From: Bilophila sp964538355 | GTDB taxonomy: Bacteria > Desulfobacterota > Desulfovibrionia > Desulfovibrionales > Desulfovibrionaceae | Assembly (NCBI GenBank): GCA_964538355.1 | Contig: CAZIFC010000002.1 | Span: 156,787-220,786 of the forward strand | Reading direction: 5' to 3' | DNA length: 64,000 nt | Shown: one piece after another, positions 16,153 to 26,364 of the stretch | How positions within the stretch are numbered: position 1 is the first letter of the stretch | How the letters are laid out: each line of letters opens with the position of its first letter | Position numbers and translations under genes: made by a program | The notes under the pieces: generated by a model | The model's input: the letters and a program-made list of their open reading frames with translations, nothing else | Told to the model about the DNA's origin: nothing | Databases searched by the model: none

Positions 16153-17360
16153 GCCTGTTCTCCTTCACGCTGCGACGCTTCCCCGCCGAGAAGCCGGGAA
16201 ATGGTATTCAGGCTTCCGTTGGGCAGCATATGGAATGTCTTGTTATGTTTTTTTGCCAAATTCTTTACCTTGATACAGGCCCCGTGGCTGTTGCAGTTGA
16301 CGGGGCACAGGATAATATCCGCCCGTCGGAGGCTTTTTTCCAGCTGGCGGGTTCCGCCCTGCAGGGAGCCGTTATGATAGTCAAGAATGCCGCCACCGCC
16401 TTCAATGTATTCACGATAGCGGGCTTCCATGCGCTCCACTCCGCCGACAATCAGAATCCGCTTGCTGCACAGGTCGAACGACGGGCAGCTCTCGTTGCAG
16501 GCCCGGTCACAGCAGGTTTCCCCGCCACACGCTGCGGAGTCCGCATACGAGGCGAAGGCCTGCTTTCTGTTCTGGCTCAGCAGTGATTGCACCAGCTCCC
16601 GCTGGGATTCAAAACGCTCGGTCAACGCGGCAAGGGAATCGCGCAGGGCGGCGTTTTCGGCTTCGAGTTCCGGGCCCCGGATTTCCCAGAGGTCGGGGGA
16701 AGCGTCATAAAAGATTTCCAGATCCGCTTTCAGGCGATCCCGCTCGTCACGCAGCGCGGCATTGTCCTGCGCCAGCAGACGCCTGCCCTCTTCCAGCGAC
16801 TCCAGCTCGGAACGCAGGGCGGCCTCGCGCTCCTTCAGCATCCGGATGCGGTTTGCCTGCTGCTCCTGCTTGCGCTGCATCTCCAAAAACTGGAGGCGTG
16901 TCCGCATCTGCTCTTCCGCAACGCCGTGCATCGCCATATGCACAGAGCCGTATACCGTGCGCCGCCCCTCGTCCGAAAGCGTCCGCGTAGCCGCGGCCCA
17001 CAGCACATGTAGGTAACGCCCGGCCGTAAAGGCCTTTTTCCAGCTTGCAAGGAACGCGGATTCGTCCAGTGAACGAAGAGGCGCGGCCTCGCGCTCATAC
17101 TTGCGGCGCAGAAGCTGGCTCATCTTTCTGGAAAGCGGGCTTTCCGTAGCGGCAGCATTGACGAGCAGCTCGTGGACTTCAAACGGGGTCAGCTCCGCCG
17201 GCGAAAGCGACATCTTCTTGAGCAAGAGTTTCTGCTCCGCCGGAGTGATTCCCATTCCGACAAGCGGACAGCGGAAAAGCTCGTCTGCCTCCCAGATTCC
17301 GTGAACGGTACGTGCCGCGGGCGCGGCAAAGGGGAATGATTCCTGTGGTAACCAGCACAT
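16149..17360 (-). CDS. DUF2325 domain protein with coiled coil
   Basis: 403-aa protein. The N-terminal 140 residues are of unknown fold. Residues about 145-265 are a long coiled coil rich in Glu/Arg/Leu ('MQRKQEQQANRIRMLKEREAALRSELESLEEG'). A cysteine cluster follows (CGGETCCDRACNESCPSFDLC within about 20 residues), then a DUF2325 domain: 'KRILIVGGVERMEARYREYIE', 'DIILCPVNCNSHGACIKVKNLAKK'. DUF2325 is often found near metal or redox genes but has no fixed role. ATG 17360 follows GGAG; an upstream in-frame ATG at 17399 has poorer context. It heads the unit with the Cys/His-tailed protein and flavodoxin. Confidence 0.82.
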   Translation of the reverse strand: MCWLPQESFPFAAPAARTVHGIWEADELFRCPLVGMGITPAEQKLLLKKMSLSPAELTPFEVHELLVNAAATESPLSRKMSQLLRRKYEREAAPLRSLDESAFLASWKKAFTAGRYLHVLWAAATRTLSDEGRRTVYGSVHMAMHGVAEEQMRTRLQFLEMQRKQEQQANRIRMLKEREAALRSELESLEEGRRLLAQDNAALRDERDRLKADLEIFYDASPDLWEIRGPELEAENAALRDSLAALTERFESQRELVQSLLSQNRKQAFASYADSAACGGETCCDRACNESCPSFDLCSKRILIVGGVERMEARYREYIEGGGGILDYHNGSLQGGTRQLEKSLRRADIILCPVNCNSHGACIKVKNLAKKHNKTFHMLPNGSLNTISRLLGGEASQREGEQA

Positions 17361-17716
17361 TGTCTTACTCCGTTTCGTTCTGTTGGAGACAATCTGCACA
17401 ATATGAAAATGAAAGTCAAGTTCAATAAGAAGGTTTTTTTATCCCGCACCTGCCATTCCTTCCATGTATTCCATGATTTTACATGCAAGGACAACGTGTT
17501 GAAAGCGGACAAAAAAACTCCGGCCTGCAAAGGCTCCCACGGGGCGCGCCATCAACCCCGCACGAAAGCCTTCCGCGTAAAAAGCATTGTATTCCAAATC
17601 GTTGCCCATATTTTTCGCCTGAACGTCCGCATCCCCTCTTGCGTAGAACGTCCGGCTGGATTAAGCAGCGAAGAGACAACCAGCCCGGACAAAGCCGGGC
17701 GCAGGAGAAAACACTT
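17361..17716. other. Divergent intergenic region between DUF2325 gene and galE
   Basis: 356 bases without a gene. The left part carries the Fur-like element and promoter of the minus-strand unit. The right part holds a hairpin GCCCGG/CCGGGC (17683-17700) immediately before the galE AGGAG. The middle contains nothing recognisable. Confidence 0.6.
17403..17419 (-). promoter_or_regulatory. Fur-box-like element before the DUF2325 gene
   Basis: ATGAAAATGAAAGTCAA (plus strand). It shares the 11-base core TGAAAATGAAA with the site before feoA, here on the opposite strand. A possible minus-strand promoter, TTGAAC, 16 bases, TATTGT, overlaps it. Weaker than the other two sites. Confidence 0.35.
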
Positions 17717-18721
17717 ATGGGCAAGATTCTTGTCACTGGCGGAACAGGCTATCTCGGAACCCACATGCTGGTGGAACTCGTCAAGCAGGGATACGAGCCT
17801 CTGTGCGTGGACAACCTCCACAACAGCAACCCCGCCGTGCTTCTCGCCGTCAAAGCCATTTGCGAAAAAGAGATTCCCTTCATCAAGGCGGATGCCTGCG
17901 ATACCGCCGCCATGAAACGGCTGTTTTCGGAATATGCGATCGATGCGGTCATCCACTTCGCCGGGCACAAGGCCGTGGGCGAATCCGTAGCGCACCCGCT
18001 CATGTACTACCGGAACAACTACGATTCGGCCCTGACCATTCTTGAAATGTGCCTCGAATACGGCAGCGCGCTTGTCTTCAGCTCCTCTGCCACGGTGTAC
18101 GGCGTGCCGCATTTCCTTCCCCTCACGGAAGAGCACCCCCTGAGCGCAGTCAATCCATACGGGCGCACCAAGCTGTATATTGAAGAAACCATTCGCGACG
18201 TAGCCCTCGCCAACCCCGGCTTCAATGTGTCGATCCTCCGCTATTTCAATCCGGTCGGGGCACACGAGTCCGGACTCATCGGGGAAAACCCCAACGGCAT
18301 CCCCAACAACCTCATGCCGTTCATCTGCCAGACGGCGGCGGGCATCCGCAAGGAACTACAGGTCTTCGGCAACGATTACGACACCCCGGACGGAACCGGC
18401 GTGCGCGACTATATCCATGTGACTGATCTCATTTCCGGGCACATCGCGGCCCTCAGGAAGCTGGAAACCAAGCCCGGCTGCATCATCCATAATCTGGGAA
18501 CCGGCAACGGAACCAGCGTGCTGGAGATGGTCCGCCGCTTTGAGAGCGTCAACGGCGTGAGCGTCCCCTACAGGCTTGTGGCCCGCCGTCCGGGTGACGT
18601 GGCCAGCTGCTATGCCGACCCCTCGCGGGCGGCCTCCGAACTCGGCTGGAGGGCCGTCAAGACGCTTGACGACATGGTCCGCGACAGCTGGATCTGGCAG
18701 CAGCGGTGCTCAAGAAAGTAA
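17717..18721 (+). CDS. galE: UDP-glucose 4-epimerase
   Basis: 334-aa extended short-chain dehydrogenase that interconverts UDP-glucose and UDP-galactose for surface polysaccharide. The NAD-binding motif TGGTGYLG is at residues 7-14, the catalytic Ser/Thr lies in 'FSSSATVYG', the Tyr and Lys in 'YGRTKLYIE', and the family motifs 'HFAGHKAVGESV', 'LRYFNPVGAH' and 'GVRDYIHV' are all present. ATG 17717 has AGGAG nine bases upstream. It is the standard full length. A bidirectional terminator follows. Confidence 0.97.
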   Translation: MGKILVTGGTGYLGTHMLVELVKQGYEPLCVDNLHNSNPAVLLAVKAICEKEIPFIKADACDTAAMKRLFSEYAIDAVIHFAGHKAVGESVAHPLMYYRNNYDSALTILEMCLEYGSALVFSSSATVYGVPHFLPLTEEHPLSAVNPYGRTKLYIEETIRDVALANPGFNVSILRYFNPVGAHESGLIGENPNGIPNNLMPFICQTAAGIRKELQVFGNDYDTPDGTGVRDYIHVTDLISGHIAALRKLETKPGCIIHNLGTGNGTSVLEMVRRFESVNGVSVPYRLVARRPGDVASCYADPSRAASELGWRAVKTLDDMVRDSWIWQQRCSRK

Positions 18722-18757
18722 GGCCGCGGGAAAGGGCCGCACCTTTCCCCCGGCTAT

Positions 18758-18797
18758 GAAAACAGCCCCGGAATCGCTGGATTTCGGGGCTGTCTTT
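18758..18797. terminator. Bidirectional terminator between galE and DUF4079-like gene
   Basis: ACAGCCCCG (18762-18770) pairs with CGGGGCTGT (18785-18793), extended by AAT/ATT inside. Short T runs on both strands let it serve the converging galE (+) and 18819-19244 (-) transcripts. Confidence 0.7.
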
Positions 18798-18818
18798 ATG
18801 GAGAAGGCCGGTTTCCGG

Positions 18819-19244
18819 TTACGAGAAGTCCTTCCAGACCTGCACGCCGGTATAGCATTCAACGGCGACAAGGATAATCAGCAGCACGTTGAGGACGCCA
18901 TGAATGAGCGGCAGGATCTTCCGCTTTTTCTTGTAGCGGTTCATGATAAAGCCGGTAATCAGACCAAGGAAGGACAGCCCGATGACAGGCCAGGCAAGCT
19001 GGGCATGAAGACCGGTGATGTGCGTGCTGCCGAACAAATCCAGCGTGACATAGAAGCCCAGCCCGCCGAGAATCCAGAGTGCCAGAGCCAGCGTTCCAAG
19101 CTTGACGTGCTGCTTCCACGGAAACAGCGTCTTTTTGCCGAGCAGCATGGCAACACGCTTCAGCCCCTGCCACATGGCCCACACGCCAAGGACCGCCGCA
19201 CAGATCTGCATCGTGGGATGCAGCCACAAGAGCGTTTCACTCAT
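18819..19244 (-). CDS. DUF4079-like four-helix membrane protein
   Basis: 141-aa integral membrane protein with four predicted helices. Histidines are placed as in cytochrome b561-like folds: 'LLWLHPTMQ', 'PWKQHVKLG', 'HAQLAWP', 'PLIHGVLN'. That pattern fits DUF4079 (PF13301), a possible heme-b quinone oxidoreductase subunit, but heme binding is only inferred. ATG 19244 follows CAGGAGAAG; a longer frame upstream to 19424 has no ribosome site. Its promoter must lie in 19245-19427, downstream of the permease. Confidence 0.72.
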   Translation of the reverse strand: MSETLLWLHPTMQICAAVLGVWAMWQGLKRVAMLLGKKTLFPWKQHVKLGTLALALWILGGLGFYVTLDLFGSTHITGLHAQLAWPVIGLSFLGLITGFIMNRYKKKRKILPLIHGVLNVLLIILVAVECYTGVQVWKDFS

Positions 19245-19333
19245 CCTTACTTCTCCTGAGATCCGAGTCTGATTATTAGGACTTATTCCTGAGAATGAGC
19301 CTAGCCTATCTTGCTCTGAGACGCAAGGATTTT

Positions 19334-19418
19334 CGCCAGCGTCTGAGGGCCTGCTGGCGCGGCACTTCGCATAACCTCCCGTGTTGCCGAGGGAAAACGG
19401 CTCTCTCGGCAACGCGGG
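19334..19418 (-). terminator. Two hairpins after the aromatic amino-acid permease gene
   Basis: A 14-base stem with one G-T pair (19378-19391 with 19405-19418) begins nine bases past the permease stop. A second stem, CGCCAGC/GCTGGCG, lies at 19334-19359. No T run follows either, so they may be weak terminators or mRNA-end stabilisers. Confidence 0.4.
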
Positions 19419-19427
19419 ATTCATGGC

Positions 19428-20663
19428 CTACTTGTACATCGGCAACACTTGCAGCACAAACAGGACGTGGCATACGGCCGTGATGCAGCCATACAGTAGG
19501 AGGACATAGACCGTCAGGGAGCCGCCCGGCGTGCGGAACTCGGCCTCCGGGAACTTCTTGCGGCTGGCCCGGAGCATCAGCGCGGGAACAATGACCGACC
19601 AGATTGTCGCGGCAAGACCGGCCCAGCCGATGGCGGCGAGAAAGCCGTCCGGCTTGATCAGCCCGCCGATCACGGGCGGCAGGAACGTGACGATCGTGGT
19701 CTTGGTGCGCCCCCATGTGGAGTCATCGAACTTGCAGAGATCCGCGATATAGTCGAACAGGCCCAGCCCGGCCCCCAGAAAGGAGGTCGCCACCGCAAAG
19801 AAGGAAAACGCTTCCAGCATCCGCAGGATAAACCCGCTGTTGATGCCCGATCCCGCGGCACGAATGAGGTCGCCCACATTCCCGCCCGCGGCAATGACGG
19901 ACTTGAAGTGCTCGCGGGAAATGACGCCGTCCGCCGCGACCATCCATGCGACATAGCAAAGGAAGGCAATCAGGGTTCCGTAGCGGAGGCACTTGTTGAT
20001 ATCCACGGGACGCTTGCCGAAATATTTGACCAGACTCGGAACCGAGGCATGGAAGCAGAACGACGTGAGATAGGTGGACAACGCGCACCAGATGAAAATC
20101 GCCGCGCCGCCGCCCGAACTGTCCTCGCCGATATCCAGCAGCACGGGGAGACGGATCTGCGAGAGCATTCCGGTCATGGAAAGAATGAAGGTCAGCACCA
20201 TGCCGCCCATCAGGACGACGGAAAGGCGATCGACAAACCGGGTACTCCACCAGACGCAGGCGACCAGGGCCAGCGCAAAGCACAGGCTCGAAGCCACCGT
20301 TCCCGGATTGTTGCCCGTCACGGCCATAATCGTCTGCTGCACGGTCGAACCGCCGCCGCTGACATAGGCATAGACAAGGATATACAGGACGAACGCGACC
20401 GCTATGCCGTTGATGGTGCTCCAGACCGGCCCGAGGGTATCACGAACCAGCGTGTGGAAGCTGCTCCCCGGCTCGTAGTGCAGGTTCACTTCCAAAATGG
20501 CCTGGCTCGATCGCAGCATCAGCAGCCATGTGACCACCATCAGCAGCATTGACCAATAAATCCACATGCCTGCCGAAATCATAGGCAAGGCCAGCATTCC
20601 GGCTCCTATGGCAGTGCCGGCAATGATCATCGTCCCGCCCAACACACTTCCTTGATTCGCCAT
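19428..20663 (-). CDS. Aromatic amino-acid permease (HAAAP family, TyrP/Mtr-like)
   Basis: 411-aa, eleven-helix symporter. The N-terminal 'GSVLGGTMIIAGTAIGAGMLALPM' is the hallmark of the hydroxy/aromatic amino-acid permease family (TyrP, Mtr, TnaB). 'FCFHASVPSLVKYFGKRP' and 'LGAGLGLFDYIADL' are further conserved motifs. It imports tyrosine or tryptophan with protons; which one cannot be decided. ATG 20663 follows a GGGGGA ribosome site. The leader contains a perfect seven-bp hairpin (20706-20725). Confidence 0.92.
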   Translation of the reverse strand: MANQGSVLGGTMIIAGTAIGAGMLALPMISAGMWIYWSMLLMVVTWLLMLRSSQAILEVNLHYEPGSSFHTLVRDTLGPVWSTINGIAVAFVLYILVYAYVSGGGSTVQQTIMAVTGNNPGTVASSLCFALALVACVWWSTRFVDRLSVVLMGGMVLTFILSMTGMLSQIRLPVLLDIGEDSSGGGAAIFIWCALSTYLTSFCFHASVPSLVKYFGKRPVDINKCLRYGTLIAFLCYVAWMVAADGVISREHFKSVIAAGGNVGDLIRAAGSGINSGFILRMLEAFSFFAVATSFLGAGLGLFDYIADLCKFDDSTWGRTKTTIVTFLPPVIGGLIKPDGFLAAIGWAGLAATIWSVIVPALMLRASRKKFPEAEFRTPGGSLTVYVLLLYGCITAVCHVLFVLQVLPMYK

Positions 20664-20705
20664 GTTTCCCCCGTTTTGCGCCTGACGGCAAAAAGAACAG
20701 TCTCC

Positions 20706-20725
20706 GGCATCATCTCCCTGATGCC
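20706..20725 (-). promoter_or_regulatory. Hairpin in the leader of the aromatic permease gene
   Basis: GGCATCA/TGATGCC with a six-base loop, 42 bases upstream of the start codon. It could be an operator palindrome or an RNA structure. A smaller CCGCA/TGCGG palindrome lies about 30 bases further upstream. Confidence 0.35.
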
Positions 20726-21232
20726 GCGCCAAACCCTTACAACATCCGCATCTGCGGAAAGCCCATAGTATCCTCTAAAAACGGGAACAGGTCCATAGCT
20801 GAAGCCGGCTCAGAAGGTTCGCCCTGCTTTTATCACAACACACTGCCATTCAAGGCATTCTCTTTTCATGCCCCAAAAAGGCGGACAAGCTCCGATCCTC
20901 AGGGGGTTCTTGCCCCCACAAGCGTGATTCCCTGCCGTACTGTTGCAGGGCCGCTCCCGGACAGGACTTCGGCAATCCCAAAAGGCCCGCCTGCAAAGGC
21001 CGCCACAATGCAGCATCGCCACGACAAGCCGGAGACGAATAAACAAGGCTTTCCATCTTCATACCAACAAACCCGATGCTGATGATACTATGCCGCCTGA
21101 AAGCCGCATCCGTACCGTTTTCAACGGTTGTTCCGCCTTGTATTTTCCCATCCCCCCGTATTGCCTGCCCTTCTTTTCGGCTTCCCGTATCTGCCGACAG
21201 CCGTGCGATCCGCTAGACTTTTTTTCACACGA

Positions 21233-21250
21233 TTGTCATACTACGGTAAC
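21233..21250 (+). promoter_or_regulatory. Pho-box-like direct repeat upstream of ppk1
   Basis: TTGTCAT-ACTA-CGGTAAC resembles the 7-4-7 PhoB half-site repeat CTGTCAT-N4-CTGTCAC at 6 of 7 and 5 of 7 positions. It lies 72 bases before the ppk1 GTG, a sensible place for phosphate-responsive control of polyphosphate synthesis. Confidence 0.35.
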
Positions 21251-21321
21251 AATCTAATAGAGCCTGACTGCTACAAAATTCCGCATGGACGCCATCATGA
21301 TGAGAGGAAGGAGGAGTTGTC

Positions 21322-23466
<2,145 letters not shown>

Positions 23467-23486
23467 CCCCAAAAGCAGAAAGGAAC

Positions 23487-24335
23487 ATGATCATGACCAA
23501 TTCCCCGGCAACCATGTCTCTCCAGCCTCAGACCGAAGAACCCAAGACACCGCGCCCGCGCCGCGCCGCCCCCAAAAAGAAGGCCCCCGCCGCAACGGTT
23601 CCGGCACCGCAGGCCGCGCAGCCGGAAACCGCCCCTGCCCTCGATCCGGTGCAGGAAACCGTGCGCGAACCGCTCGCCGCTCCCGAGATTGCGGCGGAAC
23701 CGGCGGCGGAGCAGGCTCCCCTCCCGGACGGCAAGCCGCTGGAGCAAGAGGATATGCCGCTCTCCACGGCTGTCTTGCCCGAGTCGCCCGTGGTTGCCGA
23801 CTCTCTGGAACACGGGCAGCGCGTCGCCGCCATCGTGGCGAGGCTGTTTCAGGATCTGGCAGGCCTCCACAAGCTCGACGACATCTGGGGGCATCGGCTC
23901 CACCTCGCGGCGCAGCTGCACGACATCGGCTTTGCCGAAGGCCGCAAGGGGCACCACAAGGTCAGCATGCGGATCATCGAGGAGGATCTGAGCCTCAACA
24001 TTCAGGACGAAGACCGCCCGTGGGTGGCTCTGCTGGCCCGCTATCACCGCAGGGCATGGCCTTCCCGCAAACACGAACGCTTCGCAGCCCTGAACAAGGC
24101 CGATCAGAAAGCCCTCTGCAAGGCGGCCTCGCTGCTCCGCATCGCGGACGCGCTCGACTACACCCATAAGGGCCTCGTGGGGCAGCTTGAACTGGCCGTC
24201 AAGAAACGCAAGGTGCGTATCGTTCTCCACTGTTCCGGCGACTGCTCGGCGGAAATGGCGCGGGTGCTCAAAAAAGGCGATTTATTCATGTCTATCTTCG
24301 AGCGGGAGCTGGAGTGCGTATGTCAGGCGAACTAG
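23487..24335 (+). CDS. HD-domain protein resembling the Ppx C-terminal domain, with Pro/Ala-rich N-terminus
   Basis: 282-aa protein. Residues 1-95 are low complexity (Pro/Ala/Glu, with a basic patch 'RPRRAAPKKKAP'), probably disordered. Residues 100-280 are an HD-type fold: 'LHLAAQLHDIGF' and 'HHKVSMRIIEED', then 'LLARYHRR' and 'LLRIADALDYTHKG'. This resembles the C-terminal HD-like region of Ppx/GppA exopolyphosphatases, including its 'AxLLRIADALD' motif. It lies between ppk1 and ppx and overlaps ppx by 16 bases. A regulatory or phosphohydrolase partner in polyphosphate or ppGpp turnover is a reasonable guess. Confidence 0.82.
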   Translation: MIMTNSPATMSLQPQTEEPKTPRPRRAAPKKKAPAATVPAPQAAQPETAPALDPVQETVREPLAAPEIAAEPAAEQAPLPDGKPLEQEDMPLSTAVLPESPVVADSLEHGQRVAAIVARLFQDLAGLHKLDDIWGHRLHLAAQLHDIGFAEGRKGHHKVSMRIIEEDLSLNIQDEDRPWVALLARYHRRAWPSRKHERFAALNKADQKALCKAASLLRIADALDYTHKGLVGQLELAVKKRKVRIVLHCSGDCSAEMARVLKKGDLFMSIFERELECVCQAN

Positions 24336-25927
24336 ACTCGCAGCCGGAAAAAATCATCGGCATCATCGACCTCGGCAGCAACTCCGTGCGGCTTCTGCTG
24401 GTCCGCATCCACGCGGACGGCTCCACCACCACGCTCAATCAGGTCAAGCACATGGTTCGGCTTGGCGAGGGCGGCTTTACCCGCAACCGCCTGCAGGAAG
24501 AAACCATGTCCCGCACCATCGCCGTTCTGCGGGGATTTGCGGAAATGTGCAAGGTGTATGAAACGTCGGAAATCATCGCCATCGCCACCGCAGCCGTGCG
24601 CGATGCCGACAACGGGCCTGTGTTCATCCGCCGCGTCCAGGAAAAGACCGGCATCGAATTCACGGTCGTCTCGGGCCGTGAAGAGGCCCGGCTCATCTAC
24701 CTCGGCGTGTCCAGCGGCCTGGAGCAGACCCAATCGCTCCGGCTGTTCATCGACATCGGCGGCGGCAGCACCGAGCTTATCGTCGGAGACTCCTTCGAGC
24801 ACAAGAACCTCGATTCGCTCAAGCTCGGCTGCGTGCGCCTGACCAACCTCTTTTTCGAGGACGACAAAGGCCCGGTGTCCGCCTACAGCTATGCGGCTCT
24901 GCAACGCTACATCCGCAACGAGGCCCTGCACTCGTTCCAGCGTATCGCGGGCTTTGATATCCCCGAGGCCGTCGCCAGCTCCGGTACGGCCCAGAGCCTT
25001 GCGGAAATCGCCGCCGCGCTGGAGCAGGAAGACGCCGCCCGCGAAGGCAGGCCCGCCACCGCCTCCCGGCATGTCCTCAGCTACGAGGGTCTGCGCCGCG
25101 CGGTTCGGGAACTCTGTGCCCGCAGCCTTGAAGAACGCAAAAACGTTCCCGGCATGAACCCCAACCGCGCCGATGTCATCATCGCCGGCGCGGCGATCCT
25201 CCAGACCATCATGGAAGAGCAGGGATTCGAAAGCGTAACCATCAACAACCGGAACCTGCAAAACGGCATTCTTGTCGACTACCTCATGCGGACGTATCCG
25301 CAAAAGGCCCAGCTCCGCCCCGCCCGCGAGGAAAGCGTCCTCCAGCTGGCCCGATTCTGTCATTTTGAGGAAAGGCACTCGCGCCACATCACGGAACTCG
25401 CCCTTGAGCTTTTCGACAGTGCCCGGGAAATGGGGCTGCACGATGCCCCGCCCGTCTCCCGCGAGCTGCTCGGCTACGCGGGGCTGCTGCACGATATCGG
25501 CATTTTCATTTCCTTTGCCAACCACAACGCGCACAGTCATTATCTTATCCGCAATACCGAGCTGCTCGGCTTCACGGAACGCGAGATTGAGCTGATGGCG
25601 GCCCTTGCCTTCTTCCACCGCAAGCGTCCTTCCAAAAAGATCCCGCTGTTCCTTGAGCTTGAGGAAAGCATCCGGGAAGAAACACGCCTGCTGTCCCTGT
25701 TCCTCACCCTTGCGGAACGCATGGACAAAAGCCATCGGCAGATCATCGGCTCGGCCCGTTTTGTCCGCACCGACGACGGAGCACTGGAGCTGCACCTCCG
25801 CTCCGCCGATGCCTGCCCTATCGAAATCGAAGAAATCCGGCGCAGCATCAAGCTCGTCAAGAAGGTCTTCCGCACGCCCTGCGAACTCGTGCCCGTCATT
25901 GATCCCAGGGAAGACATCCCGGCCTGA
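24320..25927 (+). CDS. ppx: Exopolyphosphatase / pppGpp phosphohydrolase (Ppx/GppA)
   Basis: 535-aa ASKHA-fold enzyme that trims polyphosphate from its ends, or removes the gamma phosphate of pppGpp. The N-terminal 'IGIIDLGSNSVRLLLV', 'AVRDADNG', 'SGREEARLIYLGV' and 'LFIDIGGGSTELIVG' are the nucleotide-binding and catalytic motifs. A C-terminal HD-like domain has 'YAGLLHDIGIFISFANHNAHSHYLI'. ATG 24320 is five bases from GGAG; an in-frame GTG lies six bases upstream. Its 3' end lies 25 bases from the scaffold gap but the stop codon is intact on the left side. Confidence 0.95.
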   Translation: MSGELDSQPEKIIGIIDLGSNSVRLLLVRIHADGSTTTLNQVKHMVRLGEGGFTRNRLQEETMSRTIAVLRGFAEMCKVYETSEIIAIATAAVRDADNGPVFIRRVQEKTGIEFTVVSGREEARLIYLGVSSGLEQTQSLRLFIDIGGGSTELIVGDSFEHKNLDSLKLGCVRLTNLFFEDDKGPVSAYSYAALQRYIRNEALHSFQRIAGFDIPEAVASSGTAQSLAEIAAALEQEDAAREGRPATASRHVLSYEGLRRAVRELCARSLEERKNVPGMNPNRADVIIAGAAILQTIMEEQGFESVTINNRNLQNGILVDYLMRTYPQKAQLRPAREESVLQLARFCHFEERHSRHITELALELFDSAREMGLHDAPPVSRELLGYAGLLHDIGIFISFANHNAHSHYLIRNTELLGFTEREIELMAALAFFHRKRPSKKIPLFLELEESIREETRLLSLFLTLAERMDKSHRQIIGSARFVRTDDGALELHLRSADACPIEIEEIRRSIKLVKKVFRTPCELVPVIDPREDIPA

Positions 25928-25952
25928 ACCGCCCTGTTCCGGTCTGTTCCGG
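25898..25952 (+). repeat. Left copy of 55-base repeat flanking the scaffold gap
   Basis: Identical base for base to 26053-26107. It includes the last ten codons and stop of ppx. The two copies border the run of Ns, so they are most simply the same DNA at two overlapping contig ends. Confidence 0.9.
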
Positions 25953-26052
25953 NNNNNNNNNNNNNNNNNNNNNNNNNNNNNNNNNNNNNNNNNNNNNNNN
26001 NNNNNNNNNNNNNNNNNNNNNNNNNNNNNNNNNNNNNNNNNNNNNNNNNNNN
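25953..26052. other. Assembly gap (100 Ns)
   Basis: Exactly 100 Ns, the conventional length for a gap of unknown size. The flanking 55-base duplication suggests the true gap is absent or negative. Confidence 0.97.
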
Positions 26053-26107
26053 ATTGATCCCAGGGAAGACATCCCGGCCTGAACCGCCCTGTTCCGGTCT
26101 GTTCCGG
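26053..26107 (+). repeat. Right copy of 55-base repeat flanking the scaffold gap
   Basis: Second copy of 25898-25952. It carries a duplicate of the ppx tail (ending IDPREDIPA, stop) without the rest of the gene, so it is not a separate gene. Confidence 0.9.
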
Positions 26108-26160
26108 CCTGTTCCGGTCTGTTTCGCCATGTTCCGCCGTATTCCGGCGGGTTTCGGGGG
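26091..26160 (+). repeat. 10-bp tandem repeat array after ppx
   Basis: Seven consecutive ten-base units, best copies GTTCCGGTCT, GTTCCGGCCT, GTTCCGGTCT, then progressively diverged units (GTTTCGCCAT, GTTCCGCCGT, ATTCCGGCGG, GTTTCGGGGG). The array starts immediately after the ppx stop and probably caused the assembly break. Confidence 0.75.
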
Positions 26161-26364
26161 GGGCCGCCTTTGGGCGGCCTCTCGCCCTGCGCCGTCAGCC
26201 CTTTTCCGTGGGACGCACCGGCCCCGGCATTCCGGTCGCCCGGCGGTTCCGGATTTCAAAAAATGTCGGCTCAACCCGCCTTCAGGACAAGACTCCGCCT
26301 CGCTCCCGTGCTATCTTCCGTTCCGCGCAAGGCAAACGGCCTGCACAGCACAAGGAGCGGAACC

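Larger units (their letters stand above)
20664..21321. other. Divergent intergenic region between aromatic permease and ppk1
   Basis: 658 bases without a supported gene. Features seen: the leader hairpin at 20706-20725, a short GGGGG/CCCCC inverted repeat near 20902-20917, and a Pho-box-like sequence at 21233-21250. Short open frames in 20810-21260 have no ribosome site and no recognisable product. Confidence 0.6.
25928..26364. other. Intergenic region containing gap, tandem repeats and leader of the B3/B4 gene
   Basis: 437 bases including the Ns. After the repeat array (26091-26160) the remaining 200 bases are GC-rich with no supported gene; an AAGGAG at 26352 belongs to the next gene. Confidence 0.6.

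Noticed and set aside
20810..21062. Short open frames in the permease-ppk1 intergenic region
   Set aside because: No ribosome sites, no hydrophobic or domain signature, and codon use does not resemble the neighbours.
26053..26107. Second ppx fragment or duplicated gene after the gap
   Set aside because: Only the last ten codons are repeated and they match the left side exactly, as expected from overlapping contig ends.
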